Origin: Chamaecyparis obtusa
Taxonomy: Eukaryota; Streptophyta; Pinopsida; Cupressales; Cupressaceae
Reading direction: 5' to 3'
DNA length: 64,000 nt
Assembly (NCBI GenBank): GCA_027943335.1
Contig: BSBK01006346.1
Span: 248,001 to 312,000 of the forward strand
A program made the translations under genes and the position numbers. Positions 12,244 through 23,490 of the stretch are shown here, piece by piece. Each line of letters opens with the position of its first letter. Position 1 is the first letter of the stretch. The notes under the pieces are model-generated. The model was not told where the DNA came from, made no database searches, and saw only the letters and a list, made by a program, of their open reading frames with translations.

Positions 12244-13530
12244 TTAAGTACTTTGAGATGGGTCGGGTAAAGATTCATTCTTACCATTTAATACTTCACC
12301 TTTCTGACTACCTTCAGTGCTAAATATGTCTCCTTGATCTATGCTTTTAACAAACTTCACTTCATCTAAATTACTACAGCATCCTTTCTAACTGTTGCTT
12401 CCATCTTCATTTCTTCTTGCATGACTTCTAGGATTAGGATTGGTATGAAAAACTCTATTGTTCATTCTGCAAAACCTTGTTGTGTGTCCAATCTTGTTAC
12501 ATATCTGACAAACTATTCCATCGTTTCCATATCTTGGTCTAGGATGATTGATCTTTGATCTGCAATTTCTAGCTATGTGTCCAACCTTGTTGCATCTATA
12601 ACATATTACTCCATTTCTTCTGTTCATATCTTCAATAGGTTTCTTGTCTGCATGGTTATTATTTCTAAACATTCTACTACTATTATTATTCTCAATAAAT
12701 TTAGGTTTCCTACATTCAATAGCTCTATGTCCAAAACCATGATAATTATAACAATAACCATTAAGAGGTTTAAATTGCTTACCTGTGCAATCTCTCTTCA
12801 TATGACCAACAATATTACGAGTAAAACATCTACCTTTGAATTCTCTTTGCATACCTTTAGGTGATTCCTCTTGCTTAGGTGGTTCTTCTTCCTTAGGTGT
12901 ATATTCAAATTTGTTAATCTCATCAGACTTCTTCTCATCTATACTTTCAAATATTTTCAGATCCGGTTCCTTGCTTTCTTCATTTACTTTAAAAGTGTTG
13001 AATCCAAGACCAGTCTTATCATAGAATGGTTTTTGATAAGATATTTGTTCATCAATCTTCTCACTGGTTGAATATAGCCTTTCAAGTTGTTGTTTGGATT
13101 GAGTCAGTTCACCTTTCACAATTGTATTGTATTTCTCAAGTGAAGCATACTACAAATTGACTTTCTCAAGTTCAGATGTTACTTTACCAAGTTTAGATTT
13201 TAACTCTTCATTTTTATGCTTAAGATTTTCATTCTCAAATTTTAGATTTGCTTCATTCTTGCCATTTCCATCTTTCAGACTTAGCTTCAAATTTTCTATC
13301 TTCAGTTCATGTTTAAGGATCTCATTTTCTTTTTCTAAGTTGTCATCACAATCTTCAATGTGAATTTTAGATTCCTTTTCAGATTTCAGATCTTCCAATT
13401 TGTTTTTCAGTTTCTCAATGAGGCTCTTTACATCATCATATTTTCCTTTCAAAGTATCTCTTTCTTCAATAAGCATATCAATCTATTCAAGAGCTTCTTC
13501 AAGATTCTTCTGTAGTTGATCCATATCCAT
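12244..13530 (-). pseudogene. C2 gag-like protein: coiled coil plus four CCHC zinc knuckles
   Basis: The frame opens at ATG 13530, 57 nt beyond the primer site, and closes with TAA at 12244-12246 (428 codons, no frameshift). Three TAG codons (near 13484, 13147 and 12388) interrupt it. Residues 1 to about 150 are a Lys/Glu/Leu coiled coil starting M-D-M-D-Q-L-Q-K-N-L. A linker is followed by four knuckles. The last two are perfect C-x2-C-x4-H-x4-C (C-Y-R-C-N-K-V-G-H-I-A-R-N-C and C-Q-I-C-N-K-I-G-H). The first two have lost their second Cys. Zinc knuckles bind genomic RNA in Gag proteins. A capsid-type domain like the one in C4 gag is not visible. The C-terminal L-D-E-V-K-F-V-K is shared with C3. 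Confidence 0.85.
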
Positions 13531-13586
13531 AGAGATCTTACTCAAGTTGTTAGGCTTTCCTTGAATGATTCTTTTCTGAGTAACTA

Positions 13587-13599
13587 AGCTCTGATACCA
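13587..13599 (-). other. C2 primer-binding site (initiator Met tRNA)
   Basis: On the - strand TGGTATCAGAGCT lies two bases after the 5' LTR end. This is the standard complement of the 3' end of plant initiator-Met tRNA used by Copia elements to start minus-strand synthesis. Confidence 0.92.
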
Positions 13600-13601
13600 A
13601 T

Positions 13602-14640
13602 TGTTAGAAATAGGGAATACTGAGAGGGGGGGTGAATCAGTATTCTACAAACTTTTACTTTTGCCCAATTATGGATATAACAGATTATCTTAACACATGC
13701 ATAACATAAGAAGCTAAATAACATGCATAGAAATAAAACTAAAGAACTCATAACACATTATTTGTTCTTGAGGAAACCCTAGCCAAGGGAAAACCCCAGT
13801 GGGGATGGTACCCACAAAGATCCACTAATCAAAAGTATCATGTTAAGGATGTTGACCCTGTTAGGAGTCTATTACATGCATATAGTGTCTCAGTTCTGCT
13901 TAAGGGACTATAGGCCTTGTTAGAAGCCTCAACCCTGTTAGGAGTTGGCAGTACAAAATGTGATTACCAGATGAGCCCACTGCCCAAACAAGTAATATAC
14001 AATATTTACTGTTTACAAAAATAGGTCAAGGTACATAACCTTATACTTCTTGCATCAATATCTCTTTGCTACTCTTTCACTATCACTATTACATATACAT
14101 CATATATCTCGCATCATATGACTTCTATTTTTTCTTCTTACAATTTACAATTACATTTATACAAGTTATTAAGGCTAATAACTTTTCAGTCGGCTACCAT
14201 ATTAAAAAATAACTTTACACAAGGGTTAACATCTAGGATGTCATCCCTTTATATTGTTAATTCATTATTTTGATAAAAAAAATAATCCCTTAACTCTTTA
14301 TCAATTATGTCTTCATATTTTGTCATGTCGGCTTGACACTATCTTTAGAAAAATTGTCATAACTTCTTACGTACATGTCGTACTAACTTGCACTCTGAGG
14401 TGAGTCTTCAATAGTCACCATAGAGTCTATGTTCAAGTGCAGAAGCAATGAACTTACTCCAATCAACATCACAAACCAAAACTATCATCAGGTTCACTGG
14501 TAAAAATACATTGTCTCATACTTAGACAATTTCGCATTGTGCTCTGACATACTAGCTCTCTGACCTGTGTGATCTTCATGTAGATCATATGTTGCCATAA
14601 TGACAAAATCTATGTAACCAACCCAGCCAAATTTCCAATA
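13602..14640 (-). repeat. C2 5' LTR
   Basis: 1039 bp, matching 7390-8428. The outer end reads ATA instead of ACA on the + strand, a transition that destroyed the terminal CA/TG. GGATA follows at 14641-14645. Confidence 0.93.
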
Positions 14641-16010
14641 GGATAACCCTGTTATATGAGAGGTTGTTGTCCTAGGTCATCACCTCTTCTTTATTTTGCA
14701 AATGATATTCTTTATAAACTCTTAACCTTGCTTTGGTGTTAGATTTGCTTCCCTCATTCCAAATATTCCTCTTCCTCTTGATTGTAGGGGGATTGATGAT
14801 TAAATCTTTGTTCCCACTTGGTTTATCCTTGAAAGATGATATTTTATCTAAAGCACTCCTCTATGGTGGGGGTCTTGTTAATAAGATCTCTTTCTTTGAG
14901 AATCCTTTTTCCATGAGTGACATATTTTTTTTCATGATTATCTATTCTCTTGGATGTAGGGGTCAATACCCTTTGCTAATAATCTAGTATACATTGTTGA
15001 TAATCAAGATATCTCCTTGCATTGTGAAGTAGGTATCCTCTTTCTCTTCCTTATCATGTCTAGTAGACAGCCATGATAAGGAGGGAAGAATATATAGGGT
15101 CTCCCTTGTACTATAGTTTTTCAATATGCTAAATCCTCTGAAGGTAACACACATAAGTTGCTAAATCCTAAAGAGACACGCATTTTTCAATTTTCAATAT
15201 GCTAAATCCTCTGAAGGCAACACACATAAGTTGCTAAATCCTGAAGAGACACACAATTTTCAATCTTCAATATGCTAAATCCTCTGAAGGTAATGCACAT
15301 AAGTTGCTAAATCCTGAAGAGACGCATTTTTCAATTTTCAATATGCTAAATCCTCTGAAGAAAATGCACATAAGTTGCTAAATCTTGAAGAGACGCACAT
15401 TTTTCAATTTTCAATATGCTAAATCTTTCGAAGGTAACACACATAAGTTGCTAAATCTTGAGGAGACACGCATTTCATATTCATAGTGATACAAGAAGGT
15501 GGATCTATGGGTATTCTAGAAGCTTTCAGAAGATACATTACAATTACAAAGAACATTTTATGGTTGAACTATCAAGTTTAGCCACCTATTTGGCTCTCCC
15601 TCCTTGGTGATTCATAGTAAGGTGGGCATCTTACTGGGCGAGGTAATCACTTTCTCTTTTCTCTCTTTTCTCTTTCATGCTAGTAGGATTGGATCATGAA
15701 GCTATATTATTTGTAGTTTTTCTCTTGTCTTTCTTATGTAATCATTTATGCTTTTATGATAGCTTTCCAAATATGATATTAGTATCGAAAATATTTCTTA
15801 GCAAGGTTTCCTCTACTAGTTGATTTGGGTTTGTTTTAGTATTAACCCCTCTTTTTATTTTCATACCCTTGTGCATGTATGTTGAGTTAGAATCTTTAGC
15901 CTAGGGGCTTGTGTCCTTAGCTAAGTGTTATTTTATCTTGTTTTGAATCCACTTGGATCTCTTCTTTCTTCTCCTTTACCAAGAGTTTGCATTGAATCCA
16001 TACTCTTGCT
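14641..16010 (+). mobile_element. G0b: 3' untranslated region of a Gypsy element
   Basis: After the second GGATA the interrupted host sequence continues. It has no supported ORF but holds a five-copy tandem repeat at 15118-15474. It ends in a PPT-like run at about 16011-16025, followed by an LTR start. This is the layout of the long 3' tails of Tat-type Gypsy elements. The coding part is absent. Confidence 0.5.
15118..15474 (+). repeat. Five tandem copies of a 71-73-bp unit
   Basis: Units begin at TCAATATGCTAAATCC near 15121, 15194, 15267, 15338 and 15411, giving periods of 73, 73, 71 and 73. Each unit holds GCTAAATCCT twice (GCTAAATCCTCTGAAG and GCTAAATCCTGAAGAG), so it probably arose from a half-unit of about 36 bp. 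Copies differ by only a few bases. Confidence 0.95.
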
Positions 16011-16025
16011 AAAGTGGGGGCTTAA
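16011..16025 (+). other. G0b polypurine tract
   Basis: AAAGTGGGGGCTTAA directly precedes the LTR start TGTATCATC. It compares with AAAGAGGGGCAAA before the G0a and G1 LTRs. Confidence 0.55.
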
Positions 16026-16228
16026 TGTATCATCTTAAAATGGAAGCACTTCAATGTTAAGAATGTTTAGCCCTCTGAGTAAGTGGTATGGGGTCATTTC
16101 AAGCACCTTGAATAGGTCTTTACATGGATTTGGCTTTTTCCCCATGTTCTGCTTCTCTCTCCACCTTTTTCCAGCCTATTTTTGGCACCTAGTCCTGAGA
16201 ATTTGAGATCTGTCATCTCAGGGTCAAG

Positions 16229-16312
16229 GTTGACCTCGACCCTGACCTAGGAAAAAGTTGACCTTGACCCTAACCTAAGTCAAATTTGACCTCAACCCTG
16301 ACCCTGGGTCCA
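16229..16312 (+). repeat. Three 28-bp repeats (TTGACCTYRACCCTGACC)
   Basis: Copies start at 16229, 16257 and 16285, each of the form GTTGACCTCGACCCTGACC with changes. They lie in the G0b LTR upstream of its TATA box, where promoter repeats are common. TTGACC contains the W-box core TTGAC; a regulatory role is only inference. Confidence 0.8.
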
Positions 16313-16977
16313 GTTTTCAAATTCTGGAGGTTTCAGGATGTCGGGCTTCAGAAATTTTTATTTTCCCGCTTTTGGGTCAACTATTTCGGATTTCGGAATG
16401 GTAAACTCTTAAATTGCATTTAATCTAGGTCCATTTCTAGGGGTTAAGTTTAATTGGGATTTAATTCTCCAATGTCGGCCTCTCTAGAATTTTATGCCCT
16501 AGATCACTATAAAAGGAAGCCTTCCTCTCTTATTTCCATCCATCTCATCAATCCACTTTCATGATCCACAAATCAAGTAATCAAGTTTTGAAATCAAGTT
16601 CTCAGGGTTTTCTCAAGGAGATCAAGAAAGTATTCTCAAGAAAATTCATTCAATCAATCATCCATCCAAGCATTCAAGTTCTCCATTGAAGATCAAGGAT
16701 TCGAGAATTCAAGCCTTTGAAGGGATTTGGTTCAAGCATTCAAGATTCATCATTCAAACCCTAGATCTATCCATCATGGTGGTGTGATCTTCCTTCAAGA
16801 TCCTTTTTTCATTTTCATTCATTCTTCCCTCAAGATGGATTCCAAGCATACAATCATGGAGGCTTTGATTTACATTTGTTAATGGTGTGTTCAAGCTTTC
16901 ATATCAACACACTTGTTTACATTTGAAATACAATTACAAATCTATTAAATATCATAGCTTCATTGTTAGATCTACTT

Positions 16978-16982
16978 CTACT
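16978..16982. repeat. G1 target-site duplication, left copy (CTACT)
   Basis: CTACT precedes the G1 5' LTR and is repeated at 38038-38042 after the 3' LTR. This fixes the element ends and shows that G1 inserted into the G0b LTR. Confidence 0.88.
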
Positions 16983-17986
16983 TGTAATATCCTAAAATTG
17001 GCACCTTACAATTTAATCAATTTTGGTGCATTTCTCAAATTTCTACATCATTAAAGTCCTATTTTACTAGGAAATTTTCTCTCTCCTACCTGACTTTATT
17101 TGACTTAGTGTCCAAGTGCAAAAACCCTAATTCGCATTAATCTTACACTATAATTAATTCCTAAGTATTTGACTTTATTGGCTAAATAATAACTATAATT
17201 ATTTAATTTAATTCTAAAGTCCTAGTGCTTTAAATTAAATTAAACCCACCCCCTTTAGCTAATACACATAAAAGGAATTAATATTATTTGGTTATTTGAA
17301 TGGATTATCTCTCATTTGAATTTAATAATTCAAATAATTTAAAAAGCCACCCATGTGGCAATAATTCATTTTCTTAATTAAATAATCCCTTCATTTTGTC
17401 TCATCTTCCTCCATGGAGATGAAGAGTCGGTTGTTTCTTTTCAAGAAACTCTTAATCCTTTTCCAGGGCTCTTCTATATTATGAACCTTCTCTTCTTCAT
17501 TTTAAGGAGGCAATTTTTAGAGTATCAAAAATATAGTCAATTTGTGTCTCAATTTTCATGCTTTCAAGCTTTTATTGCACAATTAGATTAATCTCCATTG
17601 CTAGTGTAATTGCATTCTCATATTAAATTAGTTTGCTTATTTGCTATTAGCTTAGTTCTCATGTTTATTTCAAGCTCTTTAGATTAGGAATTTGCATTCT
17701 CACTTTCCTTTCAACTTCTTAGCTTAGTTTGCATAATCATTCTTAGCTTAATTGTAATTCATTTTCTTTCTATTTCTCTTAAAATCTTCCATCTTAGTTT
17801 GGTCTAATGGTTTTTGGCTCTCCAATTTGAGAGTAATTCAAACACCCCAACTAATTAGGAGGCAACAAGTCGAATCGATCAATATTGTGAAATGAGTAAT
17901 TCATACTCAACTTCATAATTCAATGATCGAGCAATGACTATGTTGTGTATATGGCTGGATTAGAGGTCCACATTTAGCTATAAACA
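16983..17986 (+). repeat. G1 5' LTR
   Basis: It runs TGTAATATCC...TATAAACA, 1004 bp, and is matched by 37033-38037. It contains the phrase AATTTTAGAGTATCAAAAATATAG and an AT-rich U3. A weak TATA-like CTATATTATG lies near 17472. Confidence 0.93.
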
Positions 17987-17989
17987 TTT

Positions 17990-18007
17990 TGGCACCCACC
18001 ATGGGGC
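17990..18007 (+). other. G1 primer-binding site
   Basis: TGGCACCCACCATGGGGC stands four bases after the LTR. The TGGCRCC start is typical of plant Gypsy primer sites that do not use initiator-Met tRNA. The exact tRNA would need a comparison with plant tRNA 3' ends. Confidence 0.7.
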
Positions 18008-19833
18008 AAAAAATTGATTTCTAGCCTCACTCTCAAAAAATTTCTGACAAGAAATTTGCACTATGTCATACGTTCGTACTTCACTATGTATAGATTCTTG
18101 CGCGAGATTTATGAGCATACCACGTGAAGTTTTGCTTTCATTAGCATTCTCTCATGTGAAAAAGCACTTTCTCACACTAGACCCTACACTTTCTCATGCA
18201 CATCGCTACACTTCCTCGTGCGAGCCCTGCCATCAATGCTCTTAAAATTTTCAGTTTCTGTATTTTTTGTTCAAATTTCTAACATTTTATGTTTGCTATT
18301 GATTTTCATATCTCTATTTTTCTGACAGCATAACAGTGGTCTGTAGGGCATGTGACGAAGACAAAACTTGCTAACGGTTTTCTTGCAGGAGAATTGTCAA
18401 AGACATTCAAAAACACTTTGCTTGTTTATTGCTTTCATCACATAGTATAACTAGGGCCTTGTGAAGATTTCTTAAGGGTCCTAATATTAAGCTAGGGTAA
18501 TAGGCTCTTCATTACATGGAAGTGATGCCCGTGGATGAACCCGAGACCTAGATCTTGCTAGCATGATAGATACCTGGGGAAGCAAGGAAAGGTAGTGAAT
18601 CTTTGGCACATCTTCTTGTTAGGGGATTATGCTCTTCTCTCTTTGAGAGAACCAGAAACCCAAAAGCTTGTGGATTGGTTAAGGAGGAACTAGCTCGGTG
18701 ATGAATGTGTTTTTTGTGTTTGGGTAAGGTAAAGAGGTAGAGAAGTATTCTCTTCTCTCTTTGAGAGAATCAAAAAATCTGACCCTCGAATCCAAGCCAA
18801 GTTGTGTCACCTTTAGAGGGCCTGCCAGAATCTCTCCCCTAGATTCTCACCATAGGCATGCACCTAGATGTTTGAAGGTGGTATATGACACTGGCCCCTA
18901 CTTCAAGGGTAACCTTTGAACATATACTATTGAGTCCTTGGAAACACCAAAAACATGAATGCCCTCTAGGGGGTGACACGGCTATGTGAGGTGAACGCAT
19001 GCACGTAAGTTGTGAGGCACGAATTTTGTCTTCCATACCATTTTTTTTGTAGGGATAACTAAGTGATTGTTTTGAGTCTTAAACTATCCATGATGATTAA
19101 ACAAAGACTCACATGATTCTACCAAGTTGCTTAGTCCTTGGTTGAATTATTTGTGACTACTTCTTGTGTCACTATTGCTTGATCTAAAACTTTATGCTTG
19201 TAAATGAATGCTTGAAACCTTCAAACTAAGATTGTTGATTCAAACCATCCTTCAAATTTTCTGAAAACTAGAAATTCTGTCAGAGAACAGTTTAGGTTGA
19301 ATCTCAAAACTTAAATTTTTACCTAGAAAACTATGTTGAACTGTCAAACTTTGATCTTTTCCCATGCAAAATTTCACTTTCCAGAGCACTTTCTCATGTG
19401 AGACTTCATTCTCTCACAAGAATTTTGACATTTCTCATGTGGCCCAGCACTTTCTCACATGAACCTGTACCCTAGTTTTCAAAACAACGAGTTATTTTCC
19501 ATTGACTGGTGAACTTTTTACCTGATCTAATTTTTTTTTGAGGTTTCTTTTCCTATTTTCCTATCATCCACTATCTGAAACTAAGTGTCTCGAGCTGTGA
19601 ACTGAATGATTATCACTTAAACTCATTTTGTCTCCTTTTTATTTGTCTCATCTTTCTATGCTTTTGTACCATGCAATTCGATATTCACATCTTGATTGTT
19701 CTAGCCATTCTCTTGACGATTCATGTTGGGTGCATCTCACATCTTGGTTGTTCTAGCCTTTATCTCATTTTTTCTATTCCTAGAGATAGAATTTTAGCAT
19801 AATCTTGCATCATCTCTCGTTACATTTTCATCT
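18008..19833 (+). other. G1 leader (5' untranslated region)
   Basis: No supported ORF. The stretch is rich in short words of the type CTTTCTCATGTGAG (near 18125, 18170, 19390 and 19435) and has a twice-used phrase CACATCTTGRTTGTTCTAGCC (near 19687 and 19738). Long leaders are usual in Tat elements. Confidence 0.6.
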
Positions 19834-22106
19834 ATGATTGTTATGACTAGAAGTTGCAATACTTTCCCCATTTGTGGTACTAGACAAGGTAGGGGTAAAC
19901 CTCATAATCGGGAAATAAGTCATCATGAACTTGTCATGCAATTTGAGTGTTGTGAGGGATCCACAAGCTCCTCTTCATTGAGTACTTTGAAAGATAGCCC
20001 ATCACAATCATCACCTCTAGTGTTCCAAACATGTTATAATCTATTGTTTCAAGTGCAACCTGACTTATCATTTCAAGAACAGGACAACTCATTCTTCCAA
20101 AACAATTCATTATTTCATAACCTTGGAAGGCCACTTCCTTGGACTGGTCCTATTATTGAACCTATCGACCCTGCTAAAGATATCAATTCATTTGAACCTA
20201 TCAACCCTCTTGATCCTGTTGAAGCACCAAAAGTTACCTTAGTTGCACCATTTTGGCATCGTTCATATCATTTTACTGAGTCTACATTCACTTCCCAATC
20301 CTACAAGATGGGAGATCCATTTGATTTCCAACTGGGCAAATACAACCAAACTCATGAGCAATCTCAAAACAACCAGCATCCTGATCACTCACAAAACAAT
20401 CAACATCATGATCAATCTCAACATGACCAAAATCAATCCCACAATGATGATCAGTCCCGAAACAAATCTCAAGGTGATTGACAACCATATCACTATCACC
20501 CTCCTCTATATGACCAGAACCAAGATGATCAGCAACAAGATCAAGTCCCAAGCATTTATGAGATTATTAGTAATGAAGATGAGGTAATAACTCAAAATGA
20601 CATAGATGCTATGAAAGCCAACAAGGGTCTTATCAAGATGATGGAGATTCTCCTTCTAGAGGAGAAGGAGAAATATTTTCTAGAGTTGGCCAAACAAGGG
20701 GCCAAATTACCCTCAGACTTTAAAGTTGAGATGATTATGGCCAAAGAAGAGGAGACTGAGACCACCAAGTTGCAAAAGATGATTCAAGATATGCAAGACC
20801 AGATTAGCCAACTTGAAAAAGTTAAGGATAAGCCCACACAACAATTTATAATGGAAAACATATGCCCTTTTCCATTTGATAAGAGTCTTCGCATGCCTCC
20901 TTTTCCCAAAGGAGTGGAGTTGCCTAAATATGACAAGTACTTGGGTACCATTGATTCCCAAGATCATCTAAGGGAGTTTGGAATTTTATCCATGGAATTC
21001 ATACATGATCAGACTTATCTTATGCGGCTCTTTCCCTGTAGCTTAGGTGCGTCAGCTATGGAGTGGTTTTCTCAATTACCCATTGGAATCAAGACTTTTG
21101 ATGAAATTGCTAATCTACTTCTCCAACATTATTCACACAACATTCAACATCCAGTCAATATTCATGATTTGTGTAATCTGAAACAGTGACAAGGAGAGCC
21201 TTTCTTGTCCTTTCTCCAGAGATGGAGACAACTTTGCATGAAGTATCCTCACAAACTACCCAAGTCTAAGAAAGTTGATATCTTTTTGGATAATTGTGTC
21301 CTAAATTTTGGATATCAAGTGTAATTACAAGGTCCTTTGACTTTTGACAACATGATTAAGCAATTTTTGAGGATAGAGGCATTTATGGTCAAGAAAGGGG
21401 AGTTAACTTTGAACAAAGACAACAAACAAGGGTTCTCCTCTAACAAAGACAAAGGAAAGTTTGTCAACAAAAATAGAGATGTTGTAAATGATGGAGTCAT
21501 TGACAATGTGACTGTAAAGCCTTCAAAGTCTATTTTTAATCTTACTTCTAGCATACAAGTGGCTAAGGCTATTGAAAAGGCTACAACAGATAATCAACAA
21601 ACTTCAAGATTTGCAAAGAACAAACCTTGGGCCTCTCGACCCAAGCGTGAATTCACTTCCTTGGGAGAACCTCTTGATATGGTTTATAAGACTCTTGTGA
21701 AAAAATAGATACTCACTCCTTTGGAAAATCATCTCTATGATCCACAACCATGACCTCATTGGTGGACTGACAATGCATATTGTGACTATCACCAAAATAA
21801 AGGTCATAAGACTTCTACTTGTCTCCAACTATGCCATAAGGTCCAAGATTTGATTGACAATGGTGACATTGTTGTGGACAGCCATAATAAGAATTTGGAT
21901 CATAAAGCATTTAAAGATCCCTTTCCTCCTCACAAGAAAGGTGAATCTTCCAAGACTAAGAACACCAATGCTAAGGTCAATTACACGTACACTACTGATG
22001 ACAATGTCATTGGTATGATTGAACCTGTGGAGTTTGAGTATTACGATGTGATTACTATTAAGGGGAGTGGAGATGCTCCTAAGACTAAGACTCCATTTTT
22101 CTTGTG
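19834..22106 (+). pseudogene. G1 gag
   Basis: ATG at 19834 (a second at 19843 gives M-T-R-S, a common Gypsy gag start) opens a frame that continues unshifted through pro, RT and the first RNase H. Residues about 170-215 are a His/Asn/Gln/Asp-rich low-complexity tract. An acidic coiled segment follows (residues about 260-320). The capsid-like core is then marked by P-K-Y-D-K-Y-L-G-T-I-D-S-Q-D-H-L-R-E-F, S-A-M-E-W-F and F-L-S-F-L-Q-R-W (bases about 20920-21230). Several stops (for example 20479, 21187, 21322 and 21706) interrupt it. Gag would form the particle and bind RNA. A short H-x-x-x-C segment near 21790-21835 may be a decayed zinc-binding site. Confidence 0.85.
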
Positions 22107-22353
22107 AGGCCCTTGGTCTCATTCCTCCAAACCTGAATCATCTTAGGATTGCACAAATGTTTTTACTCGCTCTCATGCGAAAATAACCATTAAGGGTCCT
22201 GACCCTTCCACATCCGCTCTGAAGCAACCTGCGGATAAAGTTAATGTTGGTCCTACCAAAAAGAACTCAAAATAGGTTCTTACACCTAGAATGGCTAATT
22301 ATAGCATTCTAGACTAGCTGCAACGTACCAACGCTCAGATCACTATCTTTGAG

Positions 22354-23145
22354 ATGTTGAAGATCTCGCCTGCTCATAGAGAGATTCTAGATAAAGCCCT
22401 CACCGAGGTGAATGTCCCAAAAGATTTGGATCTCAATCAGTTTCAATGCATGGTGGGTCACCTAACCTCACCCCACTATTTGTCCTTTTCTAAAGAAGAT
22501 GATCACTCATTGAGTCACCCGCACAATGCTCCTTTGCATATAGATGTCATGATAGGTCCAAAGCATGTCCTCCACGTCCTCATTGACAATGGTGTTGGCC
22601 TCAATATTTTCTCTACTAAGCTACTCACCCAACTAGGCTATGATGAGGATTGCATAGATATCCATAAGAAAATTACTATTAAGGCATATGATGAAGAAGA
22701 ATGCAAATCCAAAGGTCTGGTTGTGCTGCCAATCCGAGTTGGGCCTATTGAAAGAGACATCATTTGCCAAGTTCTAGATATTCCTCTAGCATATAATATA
22801 TTGTTGGGTAGACCATGGATTCATGAAATGTAGGTAGTTCTATCTACATATCATCAATGTATCAAGTTCCCATTCCATGGTGCAGAAGTGACAGTTCCTA
22901 CCAATACCAATTATTCTTGCAACACACTTGCACAATCTGCAGACAATCTTGTCCCAACTAATAGAGAGTCTATTGAATTCTATGATGTCAAGTTCAAGGA
23001 AATGGGACAGACTCTAAAACTTAAGGATACATGCATGGGAGGGTATCAAATTGAACCTATGCTTTCATTAGTAGCTTTACCTTTGTCTCTGTGTTCCTAC
23101 GGGAGACCCTCCAAGAACAACAATCCTTCTGCATGTTCTCCCTAA
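22354..23145 (+). pseudogene. G1 protease (retropepsin)
   Basis: The same frame as gag shows H-V-L-I-D-N-G-V-G-L-N-I-F-S (bases about 22565-22607), the aspartic-protease active site in the D-N-G form usual in Tat and Athila elements. A beta-rich core ends N-I-L-L-G-R-P-W-I-H, the typical C-terminal flap-closing motif. It would cut the polyprotein. Stops at 22831 and 23143 interrupt it. Confidence 0.85.
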
Positions 23146-23280
23146 GTAAGCTATGATGGTGCCTTTTTCAAGGCCACAACACCATTAGAAGATGAAGATG
23201 AGGAAAGAGCTATTACAGCTTGTCTTTACAAAGGAAAAGGAACATCTAAACATATCACTCCTGCTCGTGAATTAGAATAA

Positions 23281-23490
23281 GAACCATACAGTGAGGCCTT
23301 CAAAATCATGAAGCACTTCGGTTATAAAGGGAGTGGACCCATAGGGGTGAATGGAAATGGTTTTCTTAAGCCAATTGAAGCCACAGGTCATTGCACCAAG
23401 GACACCTTAGGTCTAGGCTTCAAGAAAATCTCATTTCATCTAGGGATTAACAAGTTTGTACTAGTACCAGAGCCAGAACTAGAGTCATAA
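23281..23490 (+). pseudogene. G1 G-patch-like segment between protease and RT
   Basis: In the polyprotein frame the stretch K-I-M-K-H-F-G-Y-K-G-S-G-P-I-G...G-N-G-F-L-K-P-I-E ends with T-L-G-L-G-F. The glycine spacing is that of a G-patch, an RNA-binding motif known downstream of protease in some retroelements. A stop at 23488 follows. The rest (23491-24560) is a charged, poorly conserved linker with several stops. Confidence 0.65.

Larger units (their letters stand above)
7390..14640 (-). mobile_element. C2: complete Copia-like LTR element without pol, carrying gag-like gene plus unknown ORF2
   Basis: Two 1039-bp LTRs flank 5173 bp of interior and the whole is bounded by GGATA duplications. 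Read on the - strand the order is 5' LTR, initiator-Met primer site, coiled-coil/zinc-knuckle protein, 0.44-kb spacer, ORF2 of about 1037 codons, two PPT copies, 3' LTR. Nothing in the interior resembles protease, integrase, RT or RNase H, so the element must have moved with enzymes supplied in trans. Its ends match the Sirevirus-like elements C1 and C4, which makes such elements the likely donors (inference). C3 is a sister copy with the same gene order. Confidence 0.9.
16026..16982 (+). repeat. G0b 3' LTR, left part, split by insertion of G1
   Basis: It starts TGTATCATCTTAAAATGG after the PPT. A TATA box, CTATAAAAGG, lies at 16507-16516. The last five bases (CTACT) are the G1 target site. 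The sequence resumes after 38042, where GTCAAGGTTGACC again occurs, matching a word at 16223-16236 of this LTR. The true right end cannot be fixed without a second copy. Confidence 0.55.

Noticed and set aside
12577..13363. Plus-strand ORFs opposite the C2 gag-like gene
   Set aside because: Ser/Phe-rich shadows of the coiled-coil and knuckle frame; the - strand frame carries the CCHC motifs.
5790..16982. The G0a and G0b LTR starts as the two LTRs of one element
   Set aside because: After the shared TGTAT...CTTAAAATGG-like start the sequences do not match, so they are different families.
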